Positions 21,861 through 29,144 of a DNA stretch of 31,984 nt are shown here, in pieces; the stretch's first letter is position 1, and each line of letters begins with the position of its first letter. Origin of the DNA: Firmicutes bacterium UBA5201 (lineage in GTDB: Bacteria; Bacillota; Clostridia; Peptostreptococcales; Acidaminobacteraceae); the NCBI GenBank assembly GCA_002412775.1, contig DHVT01000029.1:1-31984 (forward strand), read 5' to 3'. A program made the position numbers and the translations under genes. The notes beneath the pieces were generated by a model. It worked only from the letters and a program-made list of their open reading frames with translations, was not told the origin of the DNA and searched no databases.

Positions 21861-23313
21861 AGGAAGTTGATCGGTTAAGGGTAAACCAAAATTCAGATTG
21901 TTCACCGGGTACTGAATGCACACCATAGGTGCCTCCATGGCTGGATATGATGGATTTTACAATGGAAAGGCCAAGGCCTGTACCAGTGACTGCTCTCCGG
22001 TGCGATTGATTGCTCTTGTAATATCTATCCCAGATGTAAGGAAGATCTTTTTCCTCTATGCCAAATCCCGAGTCTATTATTTTAAGCGTTACAGTATCGG
22101 GAGTGGTTTCTTGTACCACATGTATACATTTGTCAGAACCTGTATAATGGATTGCGTTGATGAGTAGATTGTAAAACGCTTGTTGTATTTTCACTTCATC
22201 AGCAATCAAATTGATCGCCTCATCAAACGAGAAATCTATGAGGTAACCCTCATTTTTCAAAAGGGATTGAAGTCTGCTGACTGTTTGAGCGATGGTCTCT
22301 GTAAATGCAAAAGAGTCCAGAGACAATTGGCTTATTCCAGATTGAAGTTTTGAAAGGTCGAGGACATCATTGACAAGTGTCGTAAGGCGTTTGGTTTCTT
22401 CCATAATGATGTTGAGATTTTCCTCGTTCATCTCTCCGGGAAGGTCTCGCATGGCTTCGGCGTATCCGGAAATCATAGTCAGTGGTGTACGTAGATCATG
22501 GGTGATGTTGGCAATCAGCTCCTGTCTCAAGGATTCCACTTTTGAAAGTTCAGTAGCCGTATGATTCAGCGTATCAGCGAGTTCGTTGATTTCTTTATAG
22601 CCACCACCGGCAAATCGGATATCGTATTGGCCTTTTGCAAGTGATTTCGCGCTTAGATTGATTTTTTCAATAGGTGCCGCGATGCGCTTTGCGATGACAA
22701 ATGCCAAAAACACCGAAAAGAGGATCATCAAACCGGAAATGTAATAGAGTTGCACTCTGAGAGTGTTGGTGGTCGCATCCACAGGAACAATCAGTGAGTT
22801 GATGAGCAGAGCAACGGATTCGTCTTTTTCATTGGTGATGATTTTTGTATACAGAATGCTTGCTTGAAAGTCTGTGGGTCTTGGCGGTGGTCTGTTTTGA
22901 TAATCATCTGAAGAGGGAGGCGGTGCTTTGAGTCCATCTCTACTGAAGTATTCCAGTGTTTCACCACCTTGATTCCATGTGTTTTCCAGAATTTCTTTTC
23001 TTTCATATGAAAGCATTGTGAAATTGCTGAAATTTTGAAGAGTGTGCGCAGAACTGAGAGTGCTGAGGTCTTCAAATATGATTTCTATGAAAACATCATT
23101 GGAGAGCGCCAATGATTCAATCAAAGCATCCAGTGATTCACTATTTATGTTTTTTTCGATAGTGCTGGCGGTTCTTTTGACATCGTTGATTTTTATGGCC
23201 TTATAAAATCTGTCCAGAAACGCAACCTGGAAAAGCCATAAGATCAGCAACAACAGGATGCTGAAAGTCATAAAAGCCAAATATATTTTCCACTTTATAC
23301 TGGTTTGTTTCAT
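21859..23313 (-). CDS. Sensor histidine kinase, possibly PhoR-like
   Basis: 484 residues: membrane helix about 10-32, an extracytoplasmic sensor region about 33-187 with a proline-rich stretch (PPPSSDDYQNRPPPRP, 131-146), a second helix about 188-207, then HAMP. The HisKA domain has NITHDLRTP with phospho-acceptor H272. The ATPase domain has an N box (NLLINAIHY, 382-390), G1 DSGFGI (414-419) and G2 GTGLGLS (444-450). The start overlaps the response-regulator stop (ATGA), so the pair is made together. The signal is not evident; the Pho-box-like repeats suggest phosphate starvation, by inference only. Confidence 0.92.
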   Translation of the reverse strand: MKQTSIKWKIYLAFMTFSILLLLILWLFQVAFLDRFYKAIKINDVKRTASTIEKNINSESLDALIESLALSNDVFIEIIFEDLSTLSSAHTLQNFSNFTMLSYERKEILENTWNQGGETLEYFSRDGLKAPPPSSDDYQNRPPPRPTDFQASILYTKIITNEKDESVALLINSLIVPVDATTNTLRVQLYYISGLMILFSVFLAFVIAKRIAAPIEKINLSAKSLAKGQYDIRFAGGGYKEINELADTLNHTATELSKVESLRQELIANITHDLRTPLTMISGYAEAMRDLPGEMNEENLNIIMEETKRLTTLVNDVLDLSKLQSGISQLSLDSFAFTETIAQTVSRLQSLLKNEGYLIDFSFDEAINLIADEVKIQQAFYNLLINAIHYTGSDKCIHVVQETTPDTVTLKIIDSGFGIEEKDLPYIWDRYYKSNQSHRRAVTGTGLGLSIVKSIISSHGGTYGVHSVPGEQSEFWFTLNRSTS

Positions 23314-23990
23314 AAGTCACCTTCAAATCTATAACCAACTCCGCGGAGTGTTGTGATCAGCCCTGCAGAATCACCTAGTGATTTGCGCAGCAGTTTGATA
23401 TGGGTGTCGAGTGTTCTATCGTCACCATCATAAGCGTAACCCCATACTTCCGTTATCAACTTTTCACGGGAAAGAGCAATATTTTTGTTTCGGATCAGAT
23501 AAAACAGCAGATCAAATTCCTTTGGTGAAAGAGGGGCATCTACACCTGAAACTTTGACTTTTCGAGCAGTAAAATCGACAAAAAGATTCTTGGTGTCATA
23601 AATTTCATGGCTCATGTCCAAAGTACCGCGCTGGGCTCTTTTTAAGATGGCATCAATGCGCATCATGAGTTCTCTTGGAGAAAAAGGTTTGACCATATAA
23701 TCATCAATGCCAAGTTCAAAGCCGTGGATCTTATCATATTCCTCACCTCGTGCGGATAACATGATCACAGGGGTGTCTTTGGTCTTTCTGATGGTTTTGA
23801 CAGCACTGAAACCATCGAGTTCGGGCATCATGATATCCATGATAATCAAATCGAATGTTTCTGATATGGCCATTTCTGAGGCTTCAATGCCATTTTTGGC
23901 TTCCTTGATATTGTGGCCTTCATATAAGGCGTATTTTTTTATAAGTGATCGAATATTGTCTTCATCATCGACGATTAAAATTTTGGCCAT
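23310..23990 (-). CDS. OmpR/PhoB-family response regulator
   Basis: 226 residues. The receiver domain (1-120) has the acidic pocket D9/D10, phospho-acceptor D52 (LIIMDIMMPELDG) and K104 (VKPF). The C-terminal winged helix (about 130-226) includes SPKEFDLLFYLIRNKN and the DDRTLDTHIKLLRKSLG recognition helix, ending RGVGYRFEGD. I use the ATG at 23990, which has GGAGG upstream, rather than an earlier start at 24017. It probably binds the 11-bp-spaced repeats before its own gene and before the VTC operon. Confidence 0.94.
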   Translation of the reverse strand: MAKILIVDDEDNIRSLIKKYALYEGHNIKEAKNGIEASEMAISETFDLIIMDIMMPELDGFSAVKTIRKTKDTPVIMLSARGEEYDKIHGFELGIDDYMVKPFSPRELMMRIDAILKRAQRGTLDMSHEIYDTKNLFVDFTARKVKVSGVDAPLSPKEFDLLFYLIRNKNIALSREKLITEVWGYAYDGDDRTLDTHIKLLRKSLGDSAGLITTLRGVGYRFEGDL

Positions 23991-24012
23991 TGGTTTTACC
24001 TCCATCGATATG

Positions 24013-24044
24013 ATCATAACACAGGAATGTGAATTCTGTGTGAA
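24013..24044 (-). promoter_or_regulatory. Autoregulated promoter of the two-component operon
   Basis: On the minus strand an extended -10 TGTTATGAT (TATGAT at 24018-24013) is preceded by two TTCACA direct repeats (24044-24039 and 24033-24028) with an 11-bp period. This matches the TTNACA-N5-TTNACA form of PhoP boxes in Bacillus. The repeats overlap where the -35 would be. Confidence 0.6.
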
Positions 24045-24104
24045 GACTTGAAAAATAGGGTATCAAGTATCAAAACGCTTGATTGACAGATTGGAGAATG
24101 ATCA

Positions 24105-24860
24105 ATGTGCACGATACTTTTTGCCTATAAGGCGCATCCAGAGTACCCGCTCATTTTGCTGGGGAACAGAGACGAATTTAAGAATAGGCCATCAATGAAC
24201 GCGCATTTCTGGGAAGAGAATCCCATAGTTTTCGGAGGAAGAGACCTGGTGGCTTGTGGCACATGGACAGGAATCACAAAGACAGGACGACTGGCATTCA
24301 TCACAAACCACAGGCAGCTCCCGCTGAAAAGAGACGTCCCAAAATCAAGAGGGGCACTAACCAGTGACTTTCTTGTGGGATCGGAAACGCCACAGAAATT
24401 CTTGAAACGCATACAAAATGAGCATACTGAATATGCACCGTTCAATCTAGTCGTGGGGACACTGGATGAGTTATGGTTTTATTCCAACATCGAAGATGAG
24501 ATCAAACGCATCGAACCCGGCATTCATGGCCTCAGCAATGGTCTTCTGGATACACCATGGTATAAGGTGGAAAAGGGCAAGCGGAGACTTGCGGAGCAGA
24601 TGGATAGCGAAATCATCGTGGAAGATCTATACCAAATTCTCAATGACGAGGAAATTCCACCCGATGATCTGCTTCCCAAGACTGGGGTAACAATGGAACT
24701 TGAACGTACACTATCGTCCATCCATATTGATACAGCTGAATATGGAACGGTTTTCAAGACGATAATACTGGTGGACCATAACGGACTTGTCCGTTTTTAT
24801 GAAACCAAGAATACCAAATCAATCAGTCTGTCTTCCCAATTTCAAATCATGGATGAATAA
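24105..24860 (+). CDS. NRDE-family (TANGO2-like) protein
   Basis: 251 residues beginning MCTILFAYKAHPEYPLILLGNRDEF: Cys2 at the N-terminus and the NRDE motif (21-24) define the family. FGGRDLVACGTWTGITKTGRLAFITNHRQ (in two adjacent parts) is also typical. A catalytic N-terminal Cys as in Ntn-hydrolases has been suggested for the family, and animal TANGO2 has been linked to lipid or heme handling. The bacterial function is not established. It is divergent from the two-component operon and is followed by its own terminator. Confidence 0.88.
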   Translation: MCTILFAYKAHPEYPLILLGNRDEFKNRPSMNAHFWEENPIVFGGRDLVACGTWTGITKTGRLAFITNHRQLPLKRDVPKSRGALTSDFLVGSETPQKFLKRIQNEHTEYAPFNLVVGTLDELWFYSNIEDEIKRIEPGIHGLSNGLLDTPWYKVEKGKRRLAEQMDSEIIVEDLYQILNDEEIPPDDLLPKTGVTMELERTLSSIHIDTAEYGTVFKTIILVDHNGLVRFYETKNTKSISLSSQFQIMDE

Positions 24861-24861
24861 G

Positions 24862-24888
24862 AAAACGTCAGCCCGAAGCTGACGTTTT
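24862..24888. terminator. Bidirectional terminator between the NRDE and HTH genes
   Basis: AAAACGTCAGC (24862-24872) pairs with GCTGACGTTTT (24878-24888) around CCGAA. It serves the rightward NRDE gene and lies just past the leftward HTH gene. Confidence 0.85.
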
Positions 24889-24893
24889 TGTGT

Positions 24894-25097
24894 TTACTCA
24901 CGGTATTCCAGTATGTCACCAGGCTGGCAATCCAGTGCTTTGCAGATGGCCTCAAGCGTTGAAAATCGGATGGCCTTGGCTTTTCCGTTCTTAAGTATGG
25001 ATAAGTTGGACATCGTTATGCCTACTTTTTCTGTCAGCTCGGTAACACTCATTTTTCTTTTTGCCAGCATCACGTCGATATTGATTATTATAGCCAT
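24894..25097 (-). CDS. XRE/Cro-family HTH regulator (YozG-like)
   Basis: A 67-residue single-domain helix-turn-helix protein: MLAKRKMSVTELTEKVGITMSNLSILKNGKAKAIRF (two parts) and a closing LEAICKALDCQPGDILEYRE, as in small Cro-like regulators paired with DUF2975 proteins. A GAGGAGG site lies before the ATG, within 11 bases of the DUF2975 stop. It probably regulates its own operon. Confidence 0.9.
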   Translation of the reverse strand: MAIIINIDVMLAKRKMSVTELTEKVGITMSNLSILKNGKAKAIRFSTLEAICKALDCQPGDILEYRE

Positions 25098-25107
25098 GGC
25101 AACCTCC

Positions 25108-25590
25108 TCACACAGTCAGGTCATTTTCGGATTTGAACTCGATGGCATCCTTCAGGAGCTTTTGGAGAATAGCGGCGAAAAATGCAATCACCAGGGAAGC
25201 GAAAATCAGAACAAGCCCGATCAATATGATTCCCGGGGCATCATCAAATTCTCCCAGAATATAAAAGAAAGGCATGATGATTGTGTACATGAGGCTGATG
25301 GCGTAAGCGCACTTTTTGATATTCATCAGTGCGTTAACAGATAAGTCTGAGAATGCCATGTTCGCGTCAATGAAGTTAAGGAGTTTGTAAGATTGATATA
25401 GCGCGATATAAAACGGGATTGCCGTCGCATACATAACGGCTAGAACCACATAAATGAAGTTGCTGTATTCCGGATGATATCCTAGAACTTCCTTGGCAAT
25501 GGATGGTAGAACCAAAATGCAAAATGCCAGAATAGGTAGTCCTATTACGATCAGTACGGTTTTTAAGAAGAGTGTCGTTCTTTTTTCCAT
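25108..25590 (-). CDS. DUF2975 membrane protein
   Basis: 160 residues with four hydrophobic segments (about 9-30, 45-65, 98-115 and 122-145), in line with the DUF2975 family. It is first in a two-gene operon with the small HTH regulator, a pairing seen widely in Firmicutes (YoaS/YozG). The start has GTGAGGT upstream. Function is unknown; the pair resembles a membrane sensor with its regulator. Confidence 0.85.
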   Translation of the reverse strand: MEKRTTLFLKTVLIVIGLPILAFCILVLPSIAKEVLGYHPEYSNFIYVVLAVMYATAIPFYIALYQSYKLLNFIDANMAFSDLSVNALMNIKKCAYAISLMYTIIMPFFYILGEFDDAPGIILIGLVLIFASLVIAFFAAILQKLLKDAIEFKSENDLTV

Positions 25591-25672
25591 GATTTAACCT
25601 CACATTTACACGTTATTTAAGTATTATGTTAACAAACCATTTATCGAATTGCAATAAATATTTATTGAAAAA

Positions 25673-25711
25673 AAACCGCCGTTTGCGTACCTGGTACGCA
25701 AACGGCGGTTT
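25673..25711 (-). terminator. Hairpin terminator, copy 3 of the three-copy family
   Basis: Arms 25673-25691 and 25693-25711 pair perfectly around base 25692, with the same core as the copies at 11611 and 13648. On the minus strand it lies directly after the DUF1292 stop and is followed by a run of eight or more T. Confidence 0.85.
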
Positions 25712-25714
25712 ATT

Positions 25715-26050
25715 CTAAGCTTCGTCTTCTTCATCTTCCTCATCGAACAAGGTGTCAAATACTTTTGATACGAGTTCATACTCTTCATCACTTGTGATTT
25801 CAGTGAGTTCGATTGAACCGTCCTCATAATCGAGGAATCCATAAAGCATTGCGATTTCTTCTTCAGGATGTAAAAGGGCGATGTACTCTTTTTCATTGAC
25901 TTCAAAGATTTCAATGATAGGACATTCCATTTCTTCACCAGTCTCGAGCTCTATTGTAACGGTATGTTGATGATGTTCGTGATCATGATCGTGATCTTCA
26001 CCACAACCACAAGAATGATCCTCTGCTTGATTGTTTTTTAATTCAGTCAT
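25715..26050 (-). CDS. DUF1292 protein with a His/Cys-rich N-terminal metal-binding-like segment
   Basis: 111 residues. Residues 10-29 are DHSCGCGEDHDHDHEHHQH-like, with two Cys and seven His, resembling nickel or zinc binding tails of metallochaperones. Residues 30-95 are the DUF1292 domain (TVTIELETGEEMECPIIEIF, then EKEYIALLHPEE), and the C-terminus is strongly acidic. A GAGGTGAG site precedes the ATG. DUF1292 proteins usually lie with yrzL/yqgF-type genes; here it is monocistronic. Its function is unknown. Confidence 0.88.
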   Translation of the reverse strand: MTELKNNQAEDHSCGCGEDHDHDHEHHQHTVTIELETGEEMECPIIEIFEVNEKEYIALLHPEEEIAMLYGFLDYEDGSIELTEITSDEEYELVSKVFDTLFDEEDEEDEA

Positions 26051-26078
26051 ATTCTCACCTCAAATAATTTTATACTTG

Positions 26079-26107
26079 ATTATACACTGTAACCGCACCT
26101 GTGTCGA
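26079..26107 (-). promoter_or_regulatory. Promoter of the DUF1292 gene
   Basis: On the minus strand TCGACA (26107-26102) and a perfect TATAAT (26084-26079) are separated by 17 bp. Confidence 0.75.
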
Positions 26108-26129
26108 GTGAATTTCTGTTCATTTCAAA

Positions 26130-26867
26130 TCAACGTTTAAGCTTATAAACTTTCCCGTCTTTAGTTCTTTCCATGAAACCATACTCGATCAAATAACGAC
26201 GAAGAGTGGTGAAGTCGTGAAAAATCTGTTTGAGCACTTCGTTGAGTTCGATCTCTGTGTATTTTCTCTCTGGGTCCAGTGAATCCGCAATCGCCCTTAA
26301 GATGACTATTTTCTTTTTCTCTTTAGGTGAGAAAATTTTAAGTTTTAGAGGATCCAGTGAATAAAACATATTTTCAAGAATCTTCTTTTGTTCTATCTCA
26401 GATATGAAATAGCGGTCGTCAACCATTGTGGCTTTTGTATGAATTGGCATAAAATCGCCTCCTTCTTCAAATATCATTTCATAAATGGAGAGAAAAACTT
26501 TTGCTTGCCGGGCTTTCTCTTTCATGGTGAAACGCAGATGCCTAATAGTTGAAGTCGATAGGGAAAGGTCGCTTGCAATCTCCTTATCGCTTGAACCGCT
26601 GGCAATAGACGATAGAATCTCTTTTTGATTATCTGTTAGTGTCGTAAGCTTTTTATCCAGTGAAAGCAGATACTCAAGTGTGTGCCCGTGTTCTTCATTG
26701 ATGTGGGCTTTGATCTGATGCTCCGCTGTGAAAAATCGTTCGCCAACTGGGAAAATTTCTCCTATATCAAAAACTTTGCCACAAATCAGACATTGATAGG
26801 CATAAATGTCTTTTGAAAGTTGATATCCTTTTTTGATTTTATCAATGCTAAGAGTGCTTATGTCCAA
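26130..26867 (-). CDS. LuxR-type HTH / DUF2087 transcriptional regulator with a Cys2-His motif
   Basis: 245 residues. The N-terminal part has CLICG (C26, C29) and later H50, H55 and H60, a possible zinc site. A LuxR-type helix-turn-helix follows at about 76-125 (LTDNQKEILSSIASGSSDKEIASDLSLSTSTIRH, in two parts). The C-terminal 80 residues are a DUF2087 domain (SPKEKKKIVILRAIADSL, then FHDFTTLRRYLIEYGFMERTKDG), itself a winged-helix-like module. Translation starts at TTG 26867: AAGGAGG ends 6 bases before it and no ATG fits. Targets are unknown; the divergent GNAT gene is the nearest candidate. Confidence 0.85.
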   Translation of the reverse strand: MDISTLSIDKIKKGYQLSKDIYAYQCLICGKVFDIGEIFPVGERFFTAEHQIKAHINEEHGHTLEYLLSLDKKLTTLTDNQKEILSSIASGSSDKEIASDLSLSTSTIRHLRFTMKEKARQAKVFLSIYEMIFEEGGDFMPIHTKATMVDDRYFISEIEQKKILENMFYSLDPLKLKIFSPKEKKKIVILRAIADSLDPERKYTEIELNEVLKQIFHDFTTLRRYLIEYGFMERTKDGKVYKLKR

Positions 26868-26922
26868 AATACACCTCCTTAAAACAATAATTATACAAAC
26901 TTAATTAAGAAATGTTTATTAA

Positions 26923-26951
26923 ATTCTACAACAGTAATGGAGTTTTGTCAA
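26923..26951 (-). promoter_or_regulatory. Promoter of the LuxR/DUF2087 regulator gene
   Basis: On the minus strand TTGACA (26951-26946) and TAGAAT (26928-26923) are separated by 17 bp, giving a leader of about 50 bases. Confidence 0.7.
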
Positions 26952-26986
26952 TTTTTATAAGAAGTGTCCCAAATTTCTTTTCTGGA

Positions 26987-26995
26987 TGTTATAAT
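26987..26995 (+). promoter_or_regulatory. Extended -10 promoter of the GNAT gene
   Basis: TGTTATAAT matches TGnTATAAT about 46 bases before the start codon. The -35 region is poor. Confidence 0.55.
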
Positions 26996-27041
26996 GGATA
27001 TGGATTGTAATGAATCGAATAAATCGTGAAGGATGGCTCAT

Positions 27042-27818
27042 ATGATTTTCCAGGAAAATGTTGTTCAGTGTGAACTTGACTATGTAAGACTTTTTAGTAC
27101 GGAATATGAAGATGAAAATATAATTCGCTTTCGAAATCATGAAATAAGAGATATGTATACCCACAACTTTACTTATATCAAGAAAAATGAAAAGGAGTTG
27201 AAACTCAGGAGTTTGATTGAAGAGGAAATTGCGCTCTCCAGTCGTGAACAATCAAAATTCTGTAATATCGTCATCAACTCTGAAATTCATCCGAGAATAC
27301 TCTCCTATATACGGAATCCTTCAGTACTCGGTAAAAACGGGTTTTATAAATTCGATTTTTCCAAATTACAGACAATTGAAGGGGTTGAGGGGTGTCAAAT
27401 AGAAAAAATCACCACCGTTGAAGCTTTTGACGACATGCTCAAAGTGGACCTCGATTCAGACGGGGCAGAATTTGGGAGAGAATTTTGCGTGAGAAGATGT
27501 TACGGTCGTAGCCCAATATATTTGAAGGAAAATGGTCTAGACGCTTATTTATGTTATCATGGAAACACTTTGATCGGACGATGTGATCTGTTCATCTCCG
27601 GTGAAGTTGCGAAAATCGAGGATTTCAGTGTCATTCAGAAATATCAGAGACAAGGATTTGGTTCGACTCTTCTCAAAAGCATGATTGAAAAGGCTCTGGC
27701 TCAAGACTGCAAAACAGTCTACCTAGTCACAAATGAGTCTGATACTGCAAAACATATGTATGAGAAAATTGGTTTTGATAAAATCGGTGAAATGAGCGAA
27801 ATACGTTTTATATTATAG
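27042..27818 (+). CDS. GNAT-family N-acetyltransferase
   Basis: About 258 residues. The C-terminal 100 hold a GNAT domain: IEDFSVIQKYQRQGFGSTLL with the acetyl-CoA pyrophosphate loop Q-R-Q-G-F-G, and the closing TNESDTAKHMYEKIGFDKIGE. The N-terminal 150 residues are a second, poorly conserved domain, so it may be a two-domain GNAT. I use the ATG at 27042, 8 bases from GAAGGA; the ATG at 27033 overlaps that site. The asparaginase gene starts 36 bases later, likely in the same transcript. The acceptor substrate is unknown. Confidence 0.85.
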   Translation: MIFQENVVQCELDYVRLFSTEYEDENIIRFRNHEIRDMYTHNFTYIKKNEKELKLRSLIEEEIALSSREQSKFCNIVINSEIHPRILSYIRNPSVLGKNGFYKFDFSKLQTIEGVEGCQIEKITTVEAFDDMLKVDLDSDGAEFGREFCVRRCYGRSPIYLKENGLDAYLCYHGNTLIGRCDLFISGEVAKIEDFSVIQKYQRQGFGSTLLKSMIEKALAQDCKTVYLVTNESDTAKHMYEKIGFDKIGEMSEIRFIL

Positions 27819-27854
27819 ACCAAAAGTAATAAAACTTACAAGTTAGGGGGAAAA

Positions 27855-28871
27855 ATGAAGAAGATTCTCATGATCACCACTGGTGGAACAATCGCTTCGG
27901 CGGACACGGTCAATGGACTCGCACCGACATTCAACGCAGATGAATTACTCATGTTCATGCCGGAAATACGTGAAAAGACAACCATACAGACAATTTCATT
28001 GATGTCCATCGACAGCACCAACATGACACTCAGCCTAATAGGGGAAATTGCGGCGGCTGTTCATAAGCATTATGATGCATATGATGGTTTTGTAATCACA
28101 CATGGAACAGATACAATGGCTTATACTTCAGCTGCGCTTGTTTACATGCTCAAAAACTTAGGAAAGCCAGTTGTACTCACTGGATCTCAAGTCGTCGTAG
28201 GCGCTTTGTTCTCCGATGTCAGAAAGAATCTGTCGGATGCGTTCTTGTTCGCACGTGAAGGCATTCCAGGGGTGTTCATATCATTTGACGGAATAATCAT
28301 CAATGGCTCAAGAGCAATGAAATCCAAATCCAAAAGCCGCGATGCTTTTGCCAGTATCAATTTTCCAGTTGTTGCAGAAATGAAACTTGGGATGGCCAAG
28401 TACAATAACCTGATGTATCATGGCATTTACTCGAAGACCTATGTGATCGACAAGAGCAAACCCCTCGAGCTCAATACAAACTTCTCGGAGGATGTGATTG
28501 TCGTGAAACTCCATCCAGGTACCAAGCCTGAATTGTTTGATTATATCAAATCCAATTATAAAGGTGTGGTCGTTGAGAGCTTTGGAGTTGGAGGAGTACC
28601 AAATGAGTATTCCAACATTACTCAAAAGCTGGATGAACTTATTGACGCAGGCATTTCTGTCGTAATTACAACCCAATGTATAGAAGATGGTACCGAACTT
28701 GGTGTTTACGCCGTAGGTCAAATTGCCTCTTCTGAAATCATCAATGCCGGAGACATGAACACTGAAGCCATCGTCATGAAACTCATGTGGGCACTTGGCA
28801 ACTTTGATCATCCAGCCGAAGTCAAAAAATTCATGGAAACTACAATTATGGGCGATGTTCATTATGAATAA
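27855..28871 (+). CDS. L-asparaginase, type I (cytoplasmic)
   Basis: 338 residues with both asparaginase signatures: ITTGGTIAS with nucleophile T12, and ITHGTDTMAY with T85 and D86. A substrate-contacting DSTNM (53-57) and a late VVESFGVGGVPN are also present. There is no signal peptide, so it is the cytoplasmic form that converts asparagine to aspartate and ammonia. A GGGGG site lies 4 bases from the ATG. A perfect hairpin terminator overlaps the stop codon. Confidence 0.94.
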   Translation: MKKILMITTGGTIASADTVNGLAPTFNADELLMFMPEIREKTTIQTISLMSIDSTNMTLSLIGEIAAAVHKHYDAYDGFVITHGTDTMAYTSAALVYMLKNLGKPVVLTGSQVVVGALFSDVRKNLSDAFLFAREGIPGVFISFDGIIINGSRAMKSKSKSRDAFASINFPVVAEMKLGMAKYNNLMYHGIYSKTYVIDKSKPLELNTNFSEDVIVVKLHPGTKPELFDYIKSNYKGVVVESFGVGGVPNEYSNITQKLDELIDAGISVVITTQCIEDGTELGVYAVGQIASSEIINAGDMNTEAIVMKLMWALGNFDHPAEVKKFMETTIMGDVHYE

Positions 28872-28903
28872 AATTAGAGCGTGCGAAAGCACGCTCTAAT
28901 TTT
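28870..28903 (+). terminator. Perfect terminator hairpin with GAAA tetraloop after the asparaginase gene
   Basis: AAAATTAGAGCGTGC (28870-28884) and GCACGCTCTAATTTT (28889-28903) form a 15-bp stem closed by a GAAA loop, overlapping the TAA stop. Confidence 0.85.
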
Positions 28904-29098
28904 ACGCGTAGGTAAGTTTCCGAAGGAAACTTATTAGCGCCTCAGTCAGTTTGAGAAGATGCAAGTGCAAATATTAATTTGCACGCTCTAATTTTACGCG
29001 TAGGTACAATATTTCCGCAACGCGGAAATATTGGGCGACGTGGTGTTGCAATGTTTTGTGAAGCGAAACATGTATGGTTCTCGCGAAGCGAAACTATA
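28889..29098. repeat. Hairpin-rich region with a 26-bp direct repeat
   Basis: A perfect 26-bp repeat, starting GCACGCTCTAATTTTACGCG, occurs at 28889-28914 and 28981-29006. Each copy is followed by a different hairpin: AAGTTTCC-GAA-GGAAACTT (28913-28931) and CAATATTTCCGC-AAC-GCGGAAATATTG (29007-29033). Two more hairpins follow at about 29051-29071 and 29075-29098, sharing GAAGCGAAAC. No gene fits here. It could be a repetitive extragenic element or a structured RNA. Confidence 0.7.
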
Positions 29099-29144
29099 CT
29101 AGCAGCAAACACAGGAGCCTATGTGTCTATGTTCTATATGTTAC

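Noticed and set aside
28870..29100. CRISPR array
   Set aside because: There are only two copies of the repeat, with hairpins rather than unique spacers between, and no cas genes nearby.
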